Source: Petrolisthes cinctipes
Lineage: Eukaryota; Arthropoda; Malacostraca; Decapoda; Porcellanidae
Reading direction: 5' to 3'
Assembly: GCA_033782935.1 (NCBI GenBank)
Contig: JAWQEG010001359.1
Coordinates: forward strand, 558,001 to 622,000
DNA length: 64,000 nucleotides
Part shown: piece by piece, positions 1 through 11,070 of the stretch
How the letters are laid out: each line of letters starts with the position of its first letter
Numbering within the stretch: position 1 is the stretch's first letter
Made by a program: the position numbers and the translations under genes
Notes under the pieces: model-generated
What the model was told of the DNA's origin: nothing
Database searches by the model: none
What the model saw: only the letters and a program-made list of their open reading frames with translations

Positions 1-480
1 GTTTTTAGCCTATATTTTGAAAATATTCTAGCACTGAATAGGCATGTACAGATTGCTTCTTGGACCCCAAAATATTGAATTTTCGGGTGTTTTGAGCCTG
101 AATTTGAGATATAAACGGGTACAGAAGATGCATGCACATATTGACTTTGGGCACCAAAAATATCGATTATCAGCATGTTTTGGGCCTGAATTTTGAAAAT
201 ACTCTAACACGGAGTAGGCATGTACAGATCGCTTCTGGGACCCCAAAATATCGAATTTTCGGGTGTTTAGGGCCAGAATTTGAGATATAAACGGGTACAG
301 AAGATGCATGCACATATCGACTTTTGGGAACCTAAAAGATCGATTTTCAGTATGTTTTTGGCCTGTATTTTGAAAATACTCTAACACGGAGTAGGCATGT
401 ACAGATCGCTTCTGGGACCCCTAAATATCGAATTTTCAGGTGTTTTGGGCCTTAATTTGAGATATCGCCTTTACGCACCT

Positions 481-656
481 AAAATATCGATTTTTAGCAT
501 GTTTTTAGCCTATATTTTGAAAATATTCTAGCACTGAGTATGCATGTACAGATCGCTTCTGGGACCCCAAAATATCGAATTTTCGGGTGTTTTGAGCCTG
601 AATTTGAGATATAAACGGGTACTGAAGATGCATGCACATATCGACTTTGGGCACCT
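481..656 (+). repeat. Two 88-bp half-units making one 176-bp repeat
   Basis: The motif 'aaaatatcga' starts at 481, 569 and 657, an exact 88-bp spacing. The two halves share order and sequence: 'aaaatatcga', then 'gttttgagcc' 20 bases later, then 'gcatgtaca' against 'gcatgcaca', then 'gatcgcttctggg' against 'tatcgacttttggg'. A hand alignment of consensus halves, without gaps, gives 60 of 88 identical positions. The present monomer is therefore best read as a diverged dimer of an older ~88-bp satellite. Confidence 0.85.
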
Positions 657-676
657 AAAATATCGATTTTGAGCAT
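501..676 (+). repeat. Long monomer, type example (176 bp)
   Basis: This is a representative long monomer, the majority class (about 252 of 385, usually 176 or 177 bp). The one-base length difference is mostly 'tcgactttggg' against 'tcgacttttggg'. The second half carries a 29-bp segment, from 'ataaacggg' to 'gcatgcacat', that short monomers lack. Long monomers come in at least three front types: A1 ('aaaatattctagcactgag', usually right after a short monomer), A2 ('aaaacattctagcactgag') and B ('aaatactctaacacggag', usually just before or within a short one). Confidence 0.93.
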
Positions 677-1351
677 GTTTTCGGCCTGTATCTTGAAAAT
701 ACTCTATCACGGAGTAGGCATGTACAGATTGCATCTGGGACCACAAAATATCGAATTTTCGGGTGTTTTGGGCCTAAATTTGAGATATCGCCTTTACGCA
801 CCTAAAATATCGATTTTTAGCATGTTGTGAGCCTATATTTTGAAATTATTCTAGCACCTTGTAGGCATGTACAGATCGCTTCTGGGACCCCAAAATATCG
901 AATTTTCGGGTGTTTTGAGCTTGAATTTGAGATATAAACGAGTACAGAAGATGCATGCACATATCGACTTTTGGGCAACTAAAATATCGAATTTGATCAT
1001 GGTTTGAGCCTATATTTTGAAAACATTGTAGCACTGAGTAGGCATGTACAGATCGCTTCTGGGACCAATATCGAATTTTCGGGTGTTTAGGGCCAGAATT
1101 TGAGATATAAACGGGTACAGAAGATGCATGCACATATCGACTTTTGGGCACCTAAAAGATCGATTTTCAGTATGTTTTTGGCCTGTATTTTGAAAATACT
1201 CTAACACGGAGTAGGCATATACAGATCGCTTCTGGGACCCCTAAATATAGAATTTTCCGGTGTTTTGTGCCTGAATTTGAGATATAAACGGGTACTGAAG
1301 ATGCATGTACATATCGACTTTTGGGCACCTAAAAACATCGATTTTGAGCAT

Positions 1352-1502
1352 GTTTTTGGCCTGTATTTTAAAAAAAATACTCTAACACGGAGTAGGCATG
1401 TACAGATCCCTTCTGGAACCCCTAAATATCGAATTTTCGGGTGTTTTAGGACTGAATTTGAGATATCGACTTTTTGGCACCTAAAATATCGATTTTTAGC
1501 AT
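1352..1502 (+). repeat. 151-bp A-tract short monomer (diagnostic subtype)
   Basis: 'gtattttgaaaatactc' is expanded to 'gtattttaaaaaaaatactc', adding a run of eight A; related copies have 'gtatttaaaaaaaaatactc'. Further copies begin at 4031, 5212, 8244, 23367, 29706, 33358, 40334 and 42692. In these, 'cagatcccttctggaacccc' replaces the usual 'cagatcgcttctgggacccc'. The subtype is a useful marker for tracking higher-order repeat copies. Confidence 0.85.
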
Positions 1503-3853
1503 GTTTTTAGCCTATATTTTGATAATATTCTAGCACTGAGTAGGCATGTACAGATTGCTTCTGGGACCCCAAAATATTGAATTTTCGGGTTTTTTGAGCC
1601 TGAATTTGAGATATAAACGGGTACAGAAGATGCATGCACATATCGACTTTTGGGCACCTAAAAGATCGATTTTCAGTATGTTTTTGGCCTGTATTTTGAA
1701 AATACTCTAACAAGGAGTAGGCATGTACAAATCGCTTCTGGGATCCCTAAATATCGAATTTTCGGGTGTTTTGGGCCTTAATTTGAGATATCGACTTTTT
1801 GGCACCTAAAATATCGATTTTTAGCATGTTTTTAGCCTATATTTTCAAAATATTCTAGCACTGAGTAGGCATGTACAGATTGCTTCTGGGATCCCAAAAT
1901 ATTGAATTTTCGGGTGTTTTGAGCCTGAATTTGAGATAAAAACGGGTACAGAAGATACATGCAAATATTGACTTTGGGCATCTAAAATATCGATTTTCAG
2001 CATGTTTTGGGCATGTATTTTGAAAATACTCTAACACGGAGTAGACATGTACAGATCGCTTCTGGGACCCCAAAATATCGAATTTTCGGGTGTTTTGAGC
2101 CTGAATTTGAGATATAAACGGGTACTGAAGATGCATGCACATTTCGACTTTTGGGAACGTAAAACATCGATTTTGAGCATTTTTGGGCCTGTATTTTGAA
2201 AATACTCTAACACGGAGTAGGCATGTACAGATCGTTTCTGGGACCCCAAAATATCGAATTTTCGGGTGTTTTGGGCCTGAATTTGAGATATCGCTTTTAC
2301 GCACCTAAAATATCGATTTTTACCATGTTTTTAGCCTATATTTTGAAAATATTCTAGCACTGAGTAGGCATGTACAGATCGCTTCTGGGACCCAAAAATA
2401 TCGAATTTTCGGGTGTTTAGGGCCAGAATTTGAGATATAAACGGGTACTGAAGATGCATGCACATATCGACTTTTGGGCACCTAAAATATCGATTTTGAG
2501 CATGTTTTCGGCCTGTATCTTGAAAATACTCTATCACGGAGTAGGCATGTACAGATCGCTTCTGGGACCCCAAAATATCGAATTTTCGGGTGTTTTGGGC
2601 CTAAATTTGAGATATCGCCTTTACGCACCTAAAATATCGATTTTTAGCATGTTGTGAGCCTATATTTTGAAAATATTCTAGCACTGAGTAGGCATGTACA
2701 GATCGCTTCTGGGACCCCAAAATATCGAATTTTCGGGTGTTTTGAGCTGAATTTGAGATATAAACGAGTACCGAAGATGCATGCACATATCGACTTTTGG
2801 GCACCTAAAATATCGATTTTGAGCATCTTTAGGACCTATTTTTTGAAAATACTCTAACTCGGAGTAGACATGTACAGATCGCTTCTGGGACCCCAAAATA
2901 TTAAATTTTCGGGTGTTTTGAGCCAGAATTTGAGATATAAACGAGTACAGAAGATGCATGCACATATCGACTTTTGGGCACATATAATATCGATTTTGAG
3001 CATGTTTTGAGCCTATATTTTGAAAACATTCTAGCACTGAGTAGGCATGTACAGATCGCTTCGCGGACCCCAAAATATCGAATTTTCGGGTGTTTTGAGC
3101 CTGAATTTGAGATATAAACGAGTATAGAAGATGCATACACATATTGCCTTTGGGCCCCAAAAATATCGATTTTCAGCATGTTTTGGGCCTGAATTTTGAA
3201 AATACTCTAACACGGAGTAGGCATGTACAGATCACTTCTGGGACCCCAAAATATCGAATTTTCGGGTGTTTAGGGCCAGAATTTGAGATATAAACGGGTA
3301 CAGAAGATGCATGCACATATCGACTTTTGAGCACTTAAAAGATCGATTTTCAGTATGTTTTTGGCCTTTATTTTGAAAATACCATAACACGGAGTAGGCA
3401 TGTACAGATCGCTTCTGGGACCCCTAAATATCGAAGTTTCGGGTGTTTTGGGCCTGAATATGAGATATCGCCTTTACGCACCTAAAATATCGATTTTTAG
3501 CATGTTTTGAGCCTGTATTTTGAAAATATTCTAGCACCTAGTAGGCATGTACAGATCGCTTCTGTGACCCCAAAATATCGAATTTTCGGGTGTTTTGAGC
3601 TTGAATTTGAGATATAAACGAGTACAGAAGATGCATGCACATATCGACTCTTGGGCACCTAAAATATCGATTTTGAACATGGTTTGAGCCTATATTTTGA
3701 AAAAATTGTAGCACTGAGTAGGCATGTACAGATCGCTTCTGGGACCAATATCGAATTTTCGGGTGTTTAGGGCCAGAATTTGAGATATAAACGGGTACAG
3801 AAGATGCATGCACATATCGACTTTTGGGCACCTAAAAGATCGATTTTCAGTAT

Positions 3854-5034
3854 GTTTTTGGCTTGTATTTTGAAAATACTCTAACACGGAGTAGGCATAT
3901 ACAGATCGCTTCTGGGACCCCTAAATATAGCATTTTCCGGTGTTTTGTGCCTGAATTTGAGATATAAACGGGTACTGAAGATGCATGTACATATCGACTT
4001 TTGGGCACCTAAAACATCGATTTTGAGCATGTTTTTGACCTGTATTTAAAAAAAAATACTCTAACACGGAGTAGGCATGTACAGATCCCTTCTGGAACCC
4101 CTAAATATCGAATTTTCGGGTGTTTTGGTACTGAATTTGAGATATCGACTTTTTGGCACCTAAAATATCGATTTTTAGCATGTTTTTAGCCTATATTTTG
4201 ATAATATTCTAGCACTGAGTAGGCATGTACAGATTGCTTCTGGGACCCCAAAATATTGAATTTTCGGGTGTTTTGAGCCTGAATTTGAGATAAAAACGGG
4301 TACAGAAGATGCATGCACATATCGACTTTTGGAAACGTAAAACATCGATTTTGAGCATGTTTTCGGCCTGTATTTTGAAAATACTCTAACACGGAGTAGA
4401 CAAGTACAGATCGCTTCTGGGACCCCAAAATATCGAATTTTCGGGTGTTTTGGGCCTGAATTTGAGATATCGCCTTTACGCACCTAAAATATCGATTTTT
4501 ACCATGTTTTTAGCCTATATTTTGAAAATATTCTAGCACTGAATAGGCATGTACAGATCGCTTCTGGGACCCCAAAATATCGAATTTTCGGGTGTTTTGA
4601 GCTGAATTTGAGATATAAACGAGTACAGAAGAAGCATTCACATATCGACTTTTGGGCACCTAAAATATCGATTTTGAGCATGTTTTGAGCCTATATTTTG
4701 AAAACATTCTAGCACTGAGTAGGAATGTACAGATCGCTTCTGAGACCCCAAAATATCGAATTTTCGGGTGTTTTGAGCCTGAATTTGAGATATAAACGAG
4801 TATAGAAGATGCATACACATATTGACTTTGGGCACCAAAAATATCGATTTTCAGCATGTTTTGGGCCTGAATTTTGAAAATACTCTAACACGGAGTAGGC
4901 ATGTGCAGATCGCTTCTGGGACCCCAAAATATCGAATTTTCGGGTGTTTAGGGCCAGAATTTGACATATAAACGGGTACAGAAGATGCATGCACATATCG
5001 AATTTTGGGCACCTAAAAGATCGATTTTCAGTAT
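3854..5034 (+). repeat. 1,181-bp block, first tandem copy
   Basis: Seven monomers in the order L S L S L L L. It opens with a monomer carrying 'catatacagatcgc' and 'atagcattttccgg', followed by the 151-bp A-tract short monomer. The block repeats immediately at 5035-6215 with the same variants, as expected from unequal exchange between sister arrays. Confidence 0.85.
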
Positions 5035-6215
5035 GTTTTTGGCCTGTATTTTGAAAATACTCTAACACGGAGTAGGCATATACAGATCGCTTCTGGGACC
5101 CCTAAATATAGCATTTTCCGGTGTTTTGTGCCTGAATTTGAGATATAAACGGGTACTGAAGATGCATGTACATATCGACTTTTGGGCACCTAAAACATCG
5201 ATTTTGAGCATGTTTTTGACCTGTATTTAAAGAAAAATACTCTAACACGGAGTAGGCATGTACAGATCCCTTCTGGAACCCCTAAATATCGAATTTTCGG
5301 GTGTTTTGGGACTGAATTTGAGATTTCGACTTTTTGGCACCTAAAATATCGATTTTTAGCATGTTTTTAGCCTATATTTTGATAATATTCTAGCACTGAG
5401 TAGGCATGTACAGATTGCTTCTGGGACCCCAAAATATTGAATTTTCGGGTGTTTTGAGCCTGAATTTGAGATATAAACGGGTACAGAAGATGCATGCACA
5501 TATCGACTTTTGGAAACGTAAAACATCGATTTTGAGCATGTTTTGGGCCTGTATTTTGAAAATACTCTAACACGGAGTAGGCAAGTACAGATCGCTTCTG
5601 GGACCCCAAAATATCGAATTTTCGGGTGTTTTGGGCCTGAATTTGAGATATCGCCTTTACGCACCTAAAATATCGATTTTTACCATGTTTTTAGCCTATA
5701 TTTTGAAAATATTCTAGCACTGAATAGGCATGTACAGATCGCTTCTGGGACCCCAAAATATCGAATTTTCGGGTGTTTTGAGCTGAATTTGAGATATAAA
5801 CGAGTACAGAAGAAGCATGCACATATCGACTTTTGGACACCTAAAATATCGATTTTGAGCATGTTTTGAGCCTATATTTTGAAAACATTCTAGCACTGAG
5901 TAGGAATGTACAGATCGCTTCTGAGACCCCAAAATATCGAATTTTCGGGTGTTTTGAGCCTGAATTTGAGATATAAACGAGTATAGAAGATGCATACACA
6001 TATTGACTTTGGGCACCAAAATTATCGATTTTCAGCATGTTTTGGGCCTGAATTTTGAAAATACTCTAACACGGAGTAGGCATGTGCAGATCGCTTCTGG
6101 GACCCCAAAATATCGAATTTTCGGGTGTTTAGGGCCAGAATTTGAGATATAAACGGGTACAGAAGATGCATGCACATATCGAATTTTGGGCACCTAAACG
6201 ATCGATTTTCAGTAT
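5035..6215 (+). repeat. 1,181-bp block, second tandem copy
   Basis: Same length and monomer order as 3854-5034, with a few substitutions such as 'aaaattatcg' for 'aaaaatatcg' near 6020 and 'aaacgatcg' for 'aaagatcg' near 6198. Those near-terminal variants also occur in copy 2 at 9229, so this copy is the closer relative of the block at 8067-9247. Confidence 0.82.
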
Positions 6216-6716
6216 GTTTTTGGCCTGTATTTTGAAAATACTCTTACACGAAGTAGGCATGTACAGATCGCTTATGGGACCCCTAAATATCGAAGTTTCG
6301 GGTGTTTTGGGACTGAATTTGAGATATCGACTTTTTTACACCTAAAATATCGATTTTTAGAATGTTTTTTGCCTATATTTTGAAAATATTCTAGCACTGA
6401 GTAGGCATGTACAGATTGCTTCTGGGACCCCAAAATATTGAATTTTCGGGTGTTTTGAGCCTGAATTTGAGATATAAACGGGTACAGAAGATACATGCAC
6501 ATATTGACTTTGGGCATCTAAATTATCGATTTTCAGCATGTTTTGGGCCTGTATTTTGAAAATACTCTAACACGGAGTAGGCATGTACAGATCGCTTCTG
6601 GGACCCCAAAATATCGAATTTTCGGGTGTTTTGAGCCCGAATTTGAGATATAAACGGGTACTGAAGATGCATGCACATATCGACTTTTAGGCACCTAAAA
6701 TATCGATTTTGAGCAT

Positions 6717-9700
6717 GTTTTCGGCCTGTATCTTGAAAATACTCTATCACGGAGTAGGCATGTACAGATCGCTTCTGGGACCCCAAAATATCGAATTTTC
6801 TGGTGTTTTGGGCCTAAATTTGAGATATCGCCTTTACGCACCTAAAATATCGATTTGTAGCATGTTGTGAGCCTATATTTTGAAAATATTCTAGCACTGA
6901 GTATGCATGTACAGATCGCTTCTGGGACCCCAAAATATCGAATTTTCGGGTGTTTTGAGCTGAATTTGAGATATAAACGAGTACCGAAGATGCATGCACA
7001 TATCGACTTTTGGGCACCTAAAATATCGATTTTGAGCATCTTTTGGACCTATTTTTTGAAAATACTCTAACTCGGAGTAGGCATGTACAGATCGCTTCTG
7101 GGACCCCAAAATATTAAATTTTCGGGTGTTTTGAGCCAGAAATTGAGATATAAACGAGTACAGAAGATGCATGCACATATCGACTTTTGGGCACATATAA
7201 TATCGATTTTGAGCATGTTTTGAGCCTATATTTTGAAAACATTCTAGCACTGAGTAGGCATGTACAGATCGCTTCGCGGACCCCAAAGTATCGAATTTTC
7301 GGGTGTTTTGAGCCTGAATTTGAGATATAAACGAGTATAGAAGATGCATACACATATTGACTTTGGGCCCCAAAAATATCGATTTTCAGCATGTTTTGGG
7401 CCTGAATTTTGAAAATACTCTAACACGGAGTAGGCATGTACAGATCACTTCTGGGACCCCAAAATATCGAATTTTCGGGTGTTTAGGACCAGAATTTGAG
7501 ATATAAACGGGTACAGAAGATGCATGCACATATCGACTTTTGAGCACTTAAAAGATCGATTTTCAGTATGTTTTTGGCCTTTATTTTGAAAATACTCTAA
7601 CAAGGAGTAGGCATGTACAGATCGCTTCTGGGACCCCTAAATATCGAAGTTTCGGGTGTTTTGGGCCTGAATTTGAGATATCGCCTTTACGCACCTAAAA
7701 TATCTATTTTTAGCATGTTTTGAGCCTGTATTTTGAAAATATTCTAGCACCTAGTAGGCATGTACAGATCGCTTCTGGGACCCCAAAATATCGAATTTTC
7801 GGGTGTTTTGAGCTTGAATTTGAGATATAAACGAGTACAGAAGATGCATGCACATATCGACTTTTGGGCACCTAAAATATCGATTTTGAACATGGTTTGA
7901 GCCTATATTTTGAAAACATTGTAGCACTGAGTAGGCATGTACAGATCGCTTCTGGGACCAATATCGAATTTTCGGGTGTTTAGGGCCAGAATTTGAGATA
8001 TAAACGGGTACAGAAGATGCATGCACATATCGAATTTTGGGCACCTAAAAGATCGATTTTCAGTATGTTTTTGGCCTGTATTTTGAAAATACTCTAACAC
8101 GGAGTAGGCATATACAGATCGCTTCTGGGACCCCTAAATATAGCATTTTCCGGTGTTTTGTGCCTGAATTTGAGATATAAACGGGTACTGAAGATGCATG
8201 TACATATCGACTTTTGGGCACCTAAAACATCGATTTTGAGCATGTTTTTGACCTGTATTTAAAAAAAAATACTCTAACACGGAGTAGGCATGTACAGATC
8301 CCTTCTGGAACCCCTAAATATCGAATTTTCGGGTGTTTTGGGACTGAATTTGAGATTTCGACTTTTTGGCACCTAAAATATCGATTTTTAGCATGTTTTT
8401 AGCCTATATTTTGATAATATTCTAGCACTGAGTAGGCATGTACAGATTGCTTCTAGGACCCCAAAATATTGAATTTTCGGGTGTTTTGAGCCTGAATTTG
8501 AGATATAAACGGGTACAGAAGATGCATGCACATATCGACTTTTGGAAACGTAAAACATCGATTTTGAGCATGTTTTGGGCCTGTATTTTGAAAATACTCA
8601 AACACGGAGTAGGCAAGTACAGATCGCTTCTGGGACCCCAAAATATCGAATTTTCGGGTGTTTTGGGCCTGAATTTGAGATATCGCCTTTACGCACCTAA
8701 AATATCGATTTTTACCATGTTTTTAGCCTATATTTTGAAAATATTCTAGCACTGAATAGGCATGTACAGATCGCTTCTGGGACTCCAAAATATCGAATTT
8801 TCGGGTGTTTTGAGCTGAATTTGAGAAATAAACGAGTACAGAAGAAGCATGCACATATCGACTTTTGGGCACCTAAAATATCGATTTTGAGCATGTTTTG
8901 AGCCTATATTTTGAAAACATTCTAGCACTGAGTAGGAATGTACAGATCGCTTCTGAGACCCCAAAATATCGAATTTTCGGGTGTTTTGAGCCTGAATTTG
9001 AGATATAAACGAGTATAGAAGATGCATACACATATTGACTTTGGGCACCAAAAATATCGATTTTCAGCATGTTTTGGGCCTGAATTTTGAAAATACTCTA
9101 ACACGGAGTAGGCATGTGCAGATCGCTTCTGGGACCCGAAAATATCGAATTTTCGGGTGTTTAGGGCCAGAATTTGAGATATAAACGTTTACAGAAGATG
9201 CATGCACATATCGAATTTTGGGCACCTAAACGATCGATTTTCAGTATGTTTTTGGCCTGTATTTTGAAAATACTCTTACACGAAGTAGGCATGTACAGAT
9301 CGCTTATGGGACCCCTAAATATCGAAGTTTCGGGTGTTTTGGGACTGAATTTGAGATATCGACTTTTTTACACCTAAAATATCGATTTTTAGAATGTTTT
9401 TTGCCTATATTTTGAAAATATTCTAGCACTGAGTAGGCATGTACAGATTGCTTCTGGGACCCCAAAATATTGAATTTTCGGGTGTTTTGAGCCTGAATTT
9501 GAGATATAAACGGGTACAGAAGATACATGCACATATTGACTTTGGGCATCTAAATTATCGATTTTCAGCATGTTTTGGGCCTGTATTTTGAAAATACTCT
9601 AACACGGAGTAGGCATGTACAGATCGCTTCTGGGACCCCAAAATATCGAATTTTCAAAGGTTTTGAGCCTAAATTTGAGATATAAACAGGTACTGAAGAT

Positions 9701-9748
9701 GCATGCACATATCGACTTTTGGGCACCTAAAACATCGATTTTGAGCAT
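6717..9748 (+). repeat. Higher-order repeat I, copy 2 (3,032 bp, 18 monomers)
   Basis: Matches copy 1 at +4,213 before the internal duplication and at +3,032 after it (5035 to about 6620 matches 8067 to about 9652). 4,213 minus 1,181 equals 3,032, so the two copies differ by one block. Similarity drops near 9,652, where 'ttttcaaaggttttgag' replaces 'ttttcgggtgttttgag'. Confidence 0.85.
7570..7716 (+). repeat. Short monomer, type example (147 bp)
   Basis: This represents the short class (about 125 copies, mostly 146-151 bp). 'gaatttgagat' runs straight into 'atcgcctttacgcacc', so the 29-bp segment of the long form is missing. In the long form that segment lies between two 'atat' tetranucleotides, so a deletion between 4-bp direct repeats explains it. 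Two subtypes follow the junction: 'tcgcctttacgcacc' and 'tcgactttttggcacc'. Nearly all short copies have a B-type front and end in 'tttttagcat'. The class is spread over the whole window. Confidence 0.93.
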
Positions 9749-11070
9749 GTTTTGGGCCTGTATTTTGAAAATACTCTAACACGGATTAGGCATGTACAGA
9801 TCGCTTCTGGGACTCCAAAATATCGAATTTTCGGGTGTTTTGGGCCTGAATTTGAGATATCGCCTTTACGCACCTAAAATATCGATTTTTACCATGTTTT
9901 AAGCCTATATTTTGAAAATATTCTAGCACTGAGTAGGCATGTACAGATCGCTTCTGGGACCCCAAAATATCGAATTTTCGGGTGTTTTGAGCTGAATTTG
10001 AGATATAAACGAGTACAGAAGATGCATGCACATATCGACTTTTGGGCACCTAAAATATCGATTTTGAGCATGTTTTGAGCCTATATTTTGAAAACATTCT
10101 AGCACTGAATAGGCATGTAGAGATCGCTTCTGGGACCCCAAAATATCGAATTTTCGGGTGTTTTGAGCCTGAATTTGAGATGTAAACGAGTATAGAAGAT
10201 GCATACACATATTGACTTTGGGCAACAAAAATATCGATTTTCAGCATGTTTTGGGCCTGAATTTTGAAAATATTCTAACACGGAGTAGGCATGTACAGAT
10301 CGCTTCTGGGACCCCAAAATATCGAATTTTCGGGTGTTTAGGGCCAGAATTTAAGATATAAACGGGTACAGAAGATGCATGCACATATCGACTTTTGGGC
10401 ACCTAAAAGATCGATTTTCAGTATGTTTTTGGCCTGTATTTTGAAAATACTCTTACACTGAGTAGGCATGTACAGATCGCTTCTGGAACCCCAAAATATC
10501 AAATTTTCGGGTGTTTTGGGTCTGAATTTGAGATATCGCCTTTACGCACCTTAAATATCGATTATTAGCATGTTTTGAGCCTATATTTTGAAAATATTCT
10601 AGCACTGAGTAGGCATGTACAGATCGCTTTTGGGACCCCTAAATATCGAATTTTCGGGTGTTTTGAGACTGAATTTGAGATATAAACGGGTACAGAAGAT
10701 ACATGCATATATTGACTTTGTGCATCTAAAATATCAATTTTGAGCATGTTTTGGGCATGTATTTTGAAAATATTCTAGCACTGAGTAGGCATGTACAGAT
10801 CGCTTCTGGGACCCCAAAATATCAAATTTTCGGGTGTCTTGGCCTGAATTTGAGATATAAACGGGTACTGAAGATGCATGCACATATCGACTTTTGGGCA
10901 CCTAAAACATCGATTTTGAGCATGTTTTTGGCCTGTATTTTGTAAATACTCTAACACGGAGTAGGCATGTACAGATCGCTTCTGGGACCCCATAATATCG
11001 AATTTTCGGGTATTTTTGGCCTGAATTTGAGATATAGCCTTTACGCACCTAAACTATCGATTTTTAGCAT
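9749..11070 (+). repeat. Linker multimer shared with 18.1-19.3 kb
   Basis: Eight monomers in the order S L L L S L L S. The part from 9896 matches 18131-19307 at an offset of 8,236-8,237 bp, including 'atgtagagatcgc', 'gaatttaagat', 'tgacttttgtgcatc'-type changes and the 'gtgtcttggcctg' contraction near 10833. The short copy at 10424-10571 and its relatives use 'cgcaccttaaatatc'. Confidence 0.78.

Larger units (their letters stand above)
1..2503 (+). repeat. Leading multimer segment, 15 monomers
   Basis: The order of long (L) and short (S) copies is L L S L S L L L S L S L L S L. It includes a 173-bp monomer (1001-1173) and a 151-bp short one with an A-tract (1352-1502). The stretch 1828-2326 reappears near 11750, 14958 and 20164, so this segment is a rearranged relative of the unit at 11-23 kb. 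Confidence 0.8.
2504..6716 (+). repeat. Higher-order repeat I, copy 1 (4,213 bp, 25 monomers)
   Basis: The same monomer order and private variants recur 4,213 bp downstream for 2504-5034. Shared markers include the short monomer followed by 'gttgtgagcc', the 'cttcgcggacc' variant near 3060 and 7272, the 173-bp monomers at 3681 and 7894, and the A-tract short copies. This copy is longer than copy 2 by exactly the extra 1,181-bp block at 5035-6215. Confidence 0.85.

Noticed and set aside
576..600. CENP-B box-like motif around 'ttttcgggtg'
   Set aside because: The core spacing and the required A and CGGG positions of the CENP-B consensus are not met on either strand; only 'ttcg' and 'cggg' occur, in overlapping positions.
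657..672. DREF-type 'tatcgata' sites at 'aaaatatcgatttt'
   Set aside because: The last base does not match, and the motif is simply the conserved monomer boundary. No promoter context exists.
846..1151. Recurring 'cysteine-rich' minus-strand peptides that look like a protein family
   Set aside because: Their similarity comes from DNA-level repetition. Several frames of the same DNA are equally repeated, and indels are not in multiples of three, so nothing suggests selection on protein.
1371..1380. A-tracts as retroposon tails or terminators
   Set aside because: They are internal to a short-monomer subtype at a fixed position ('gtatttaaaaaaaaatactc'), with no target-site duplication or new sequence beside them.
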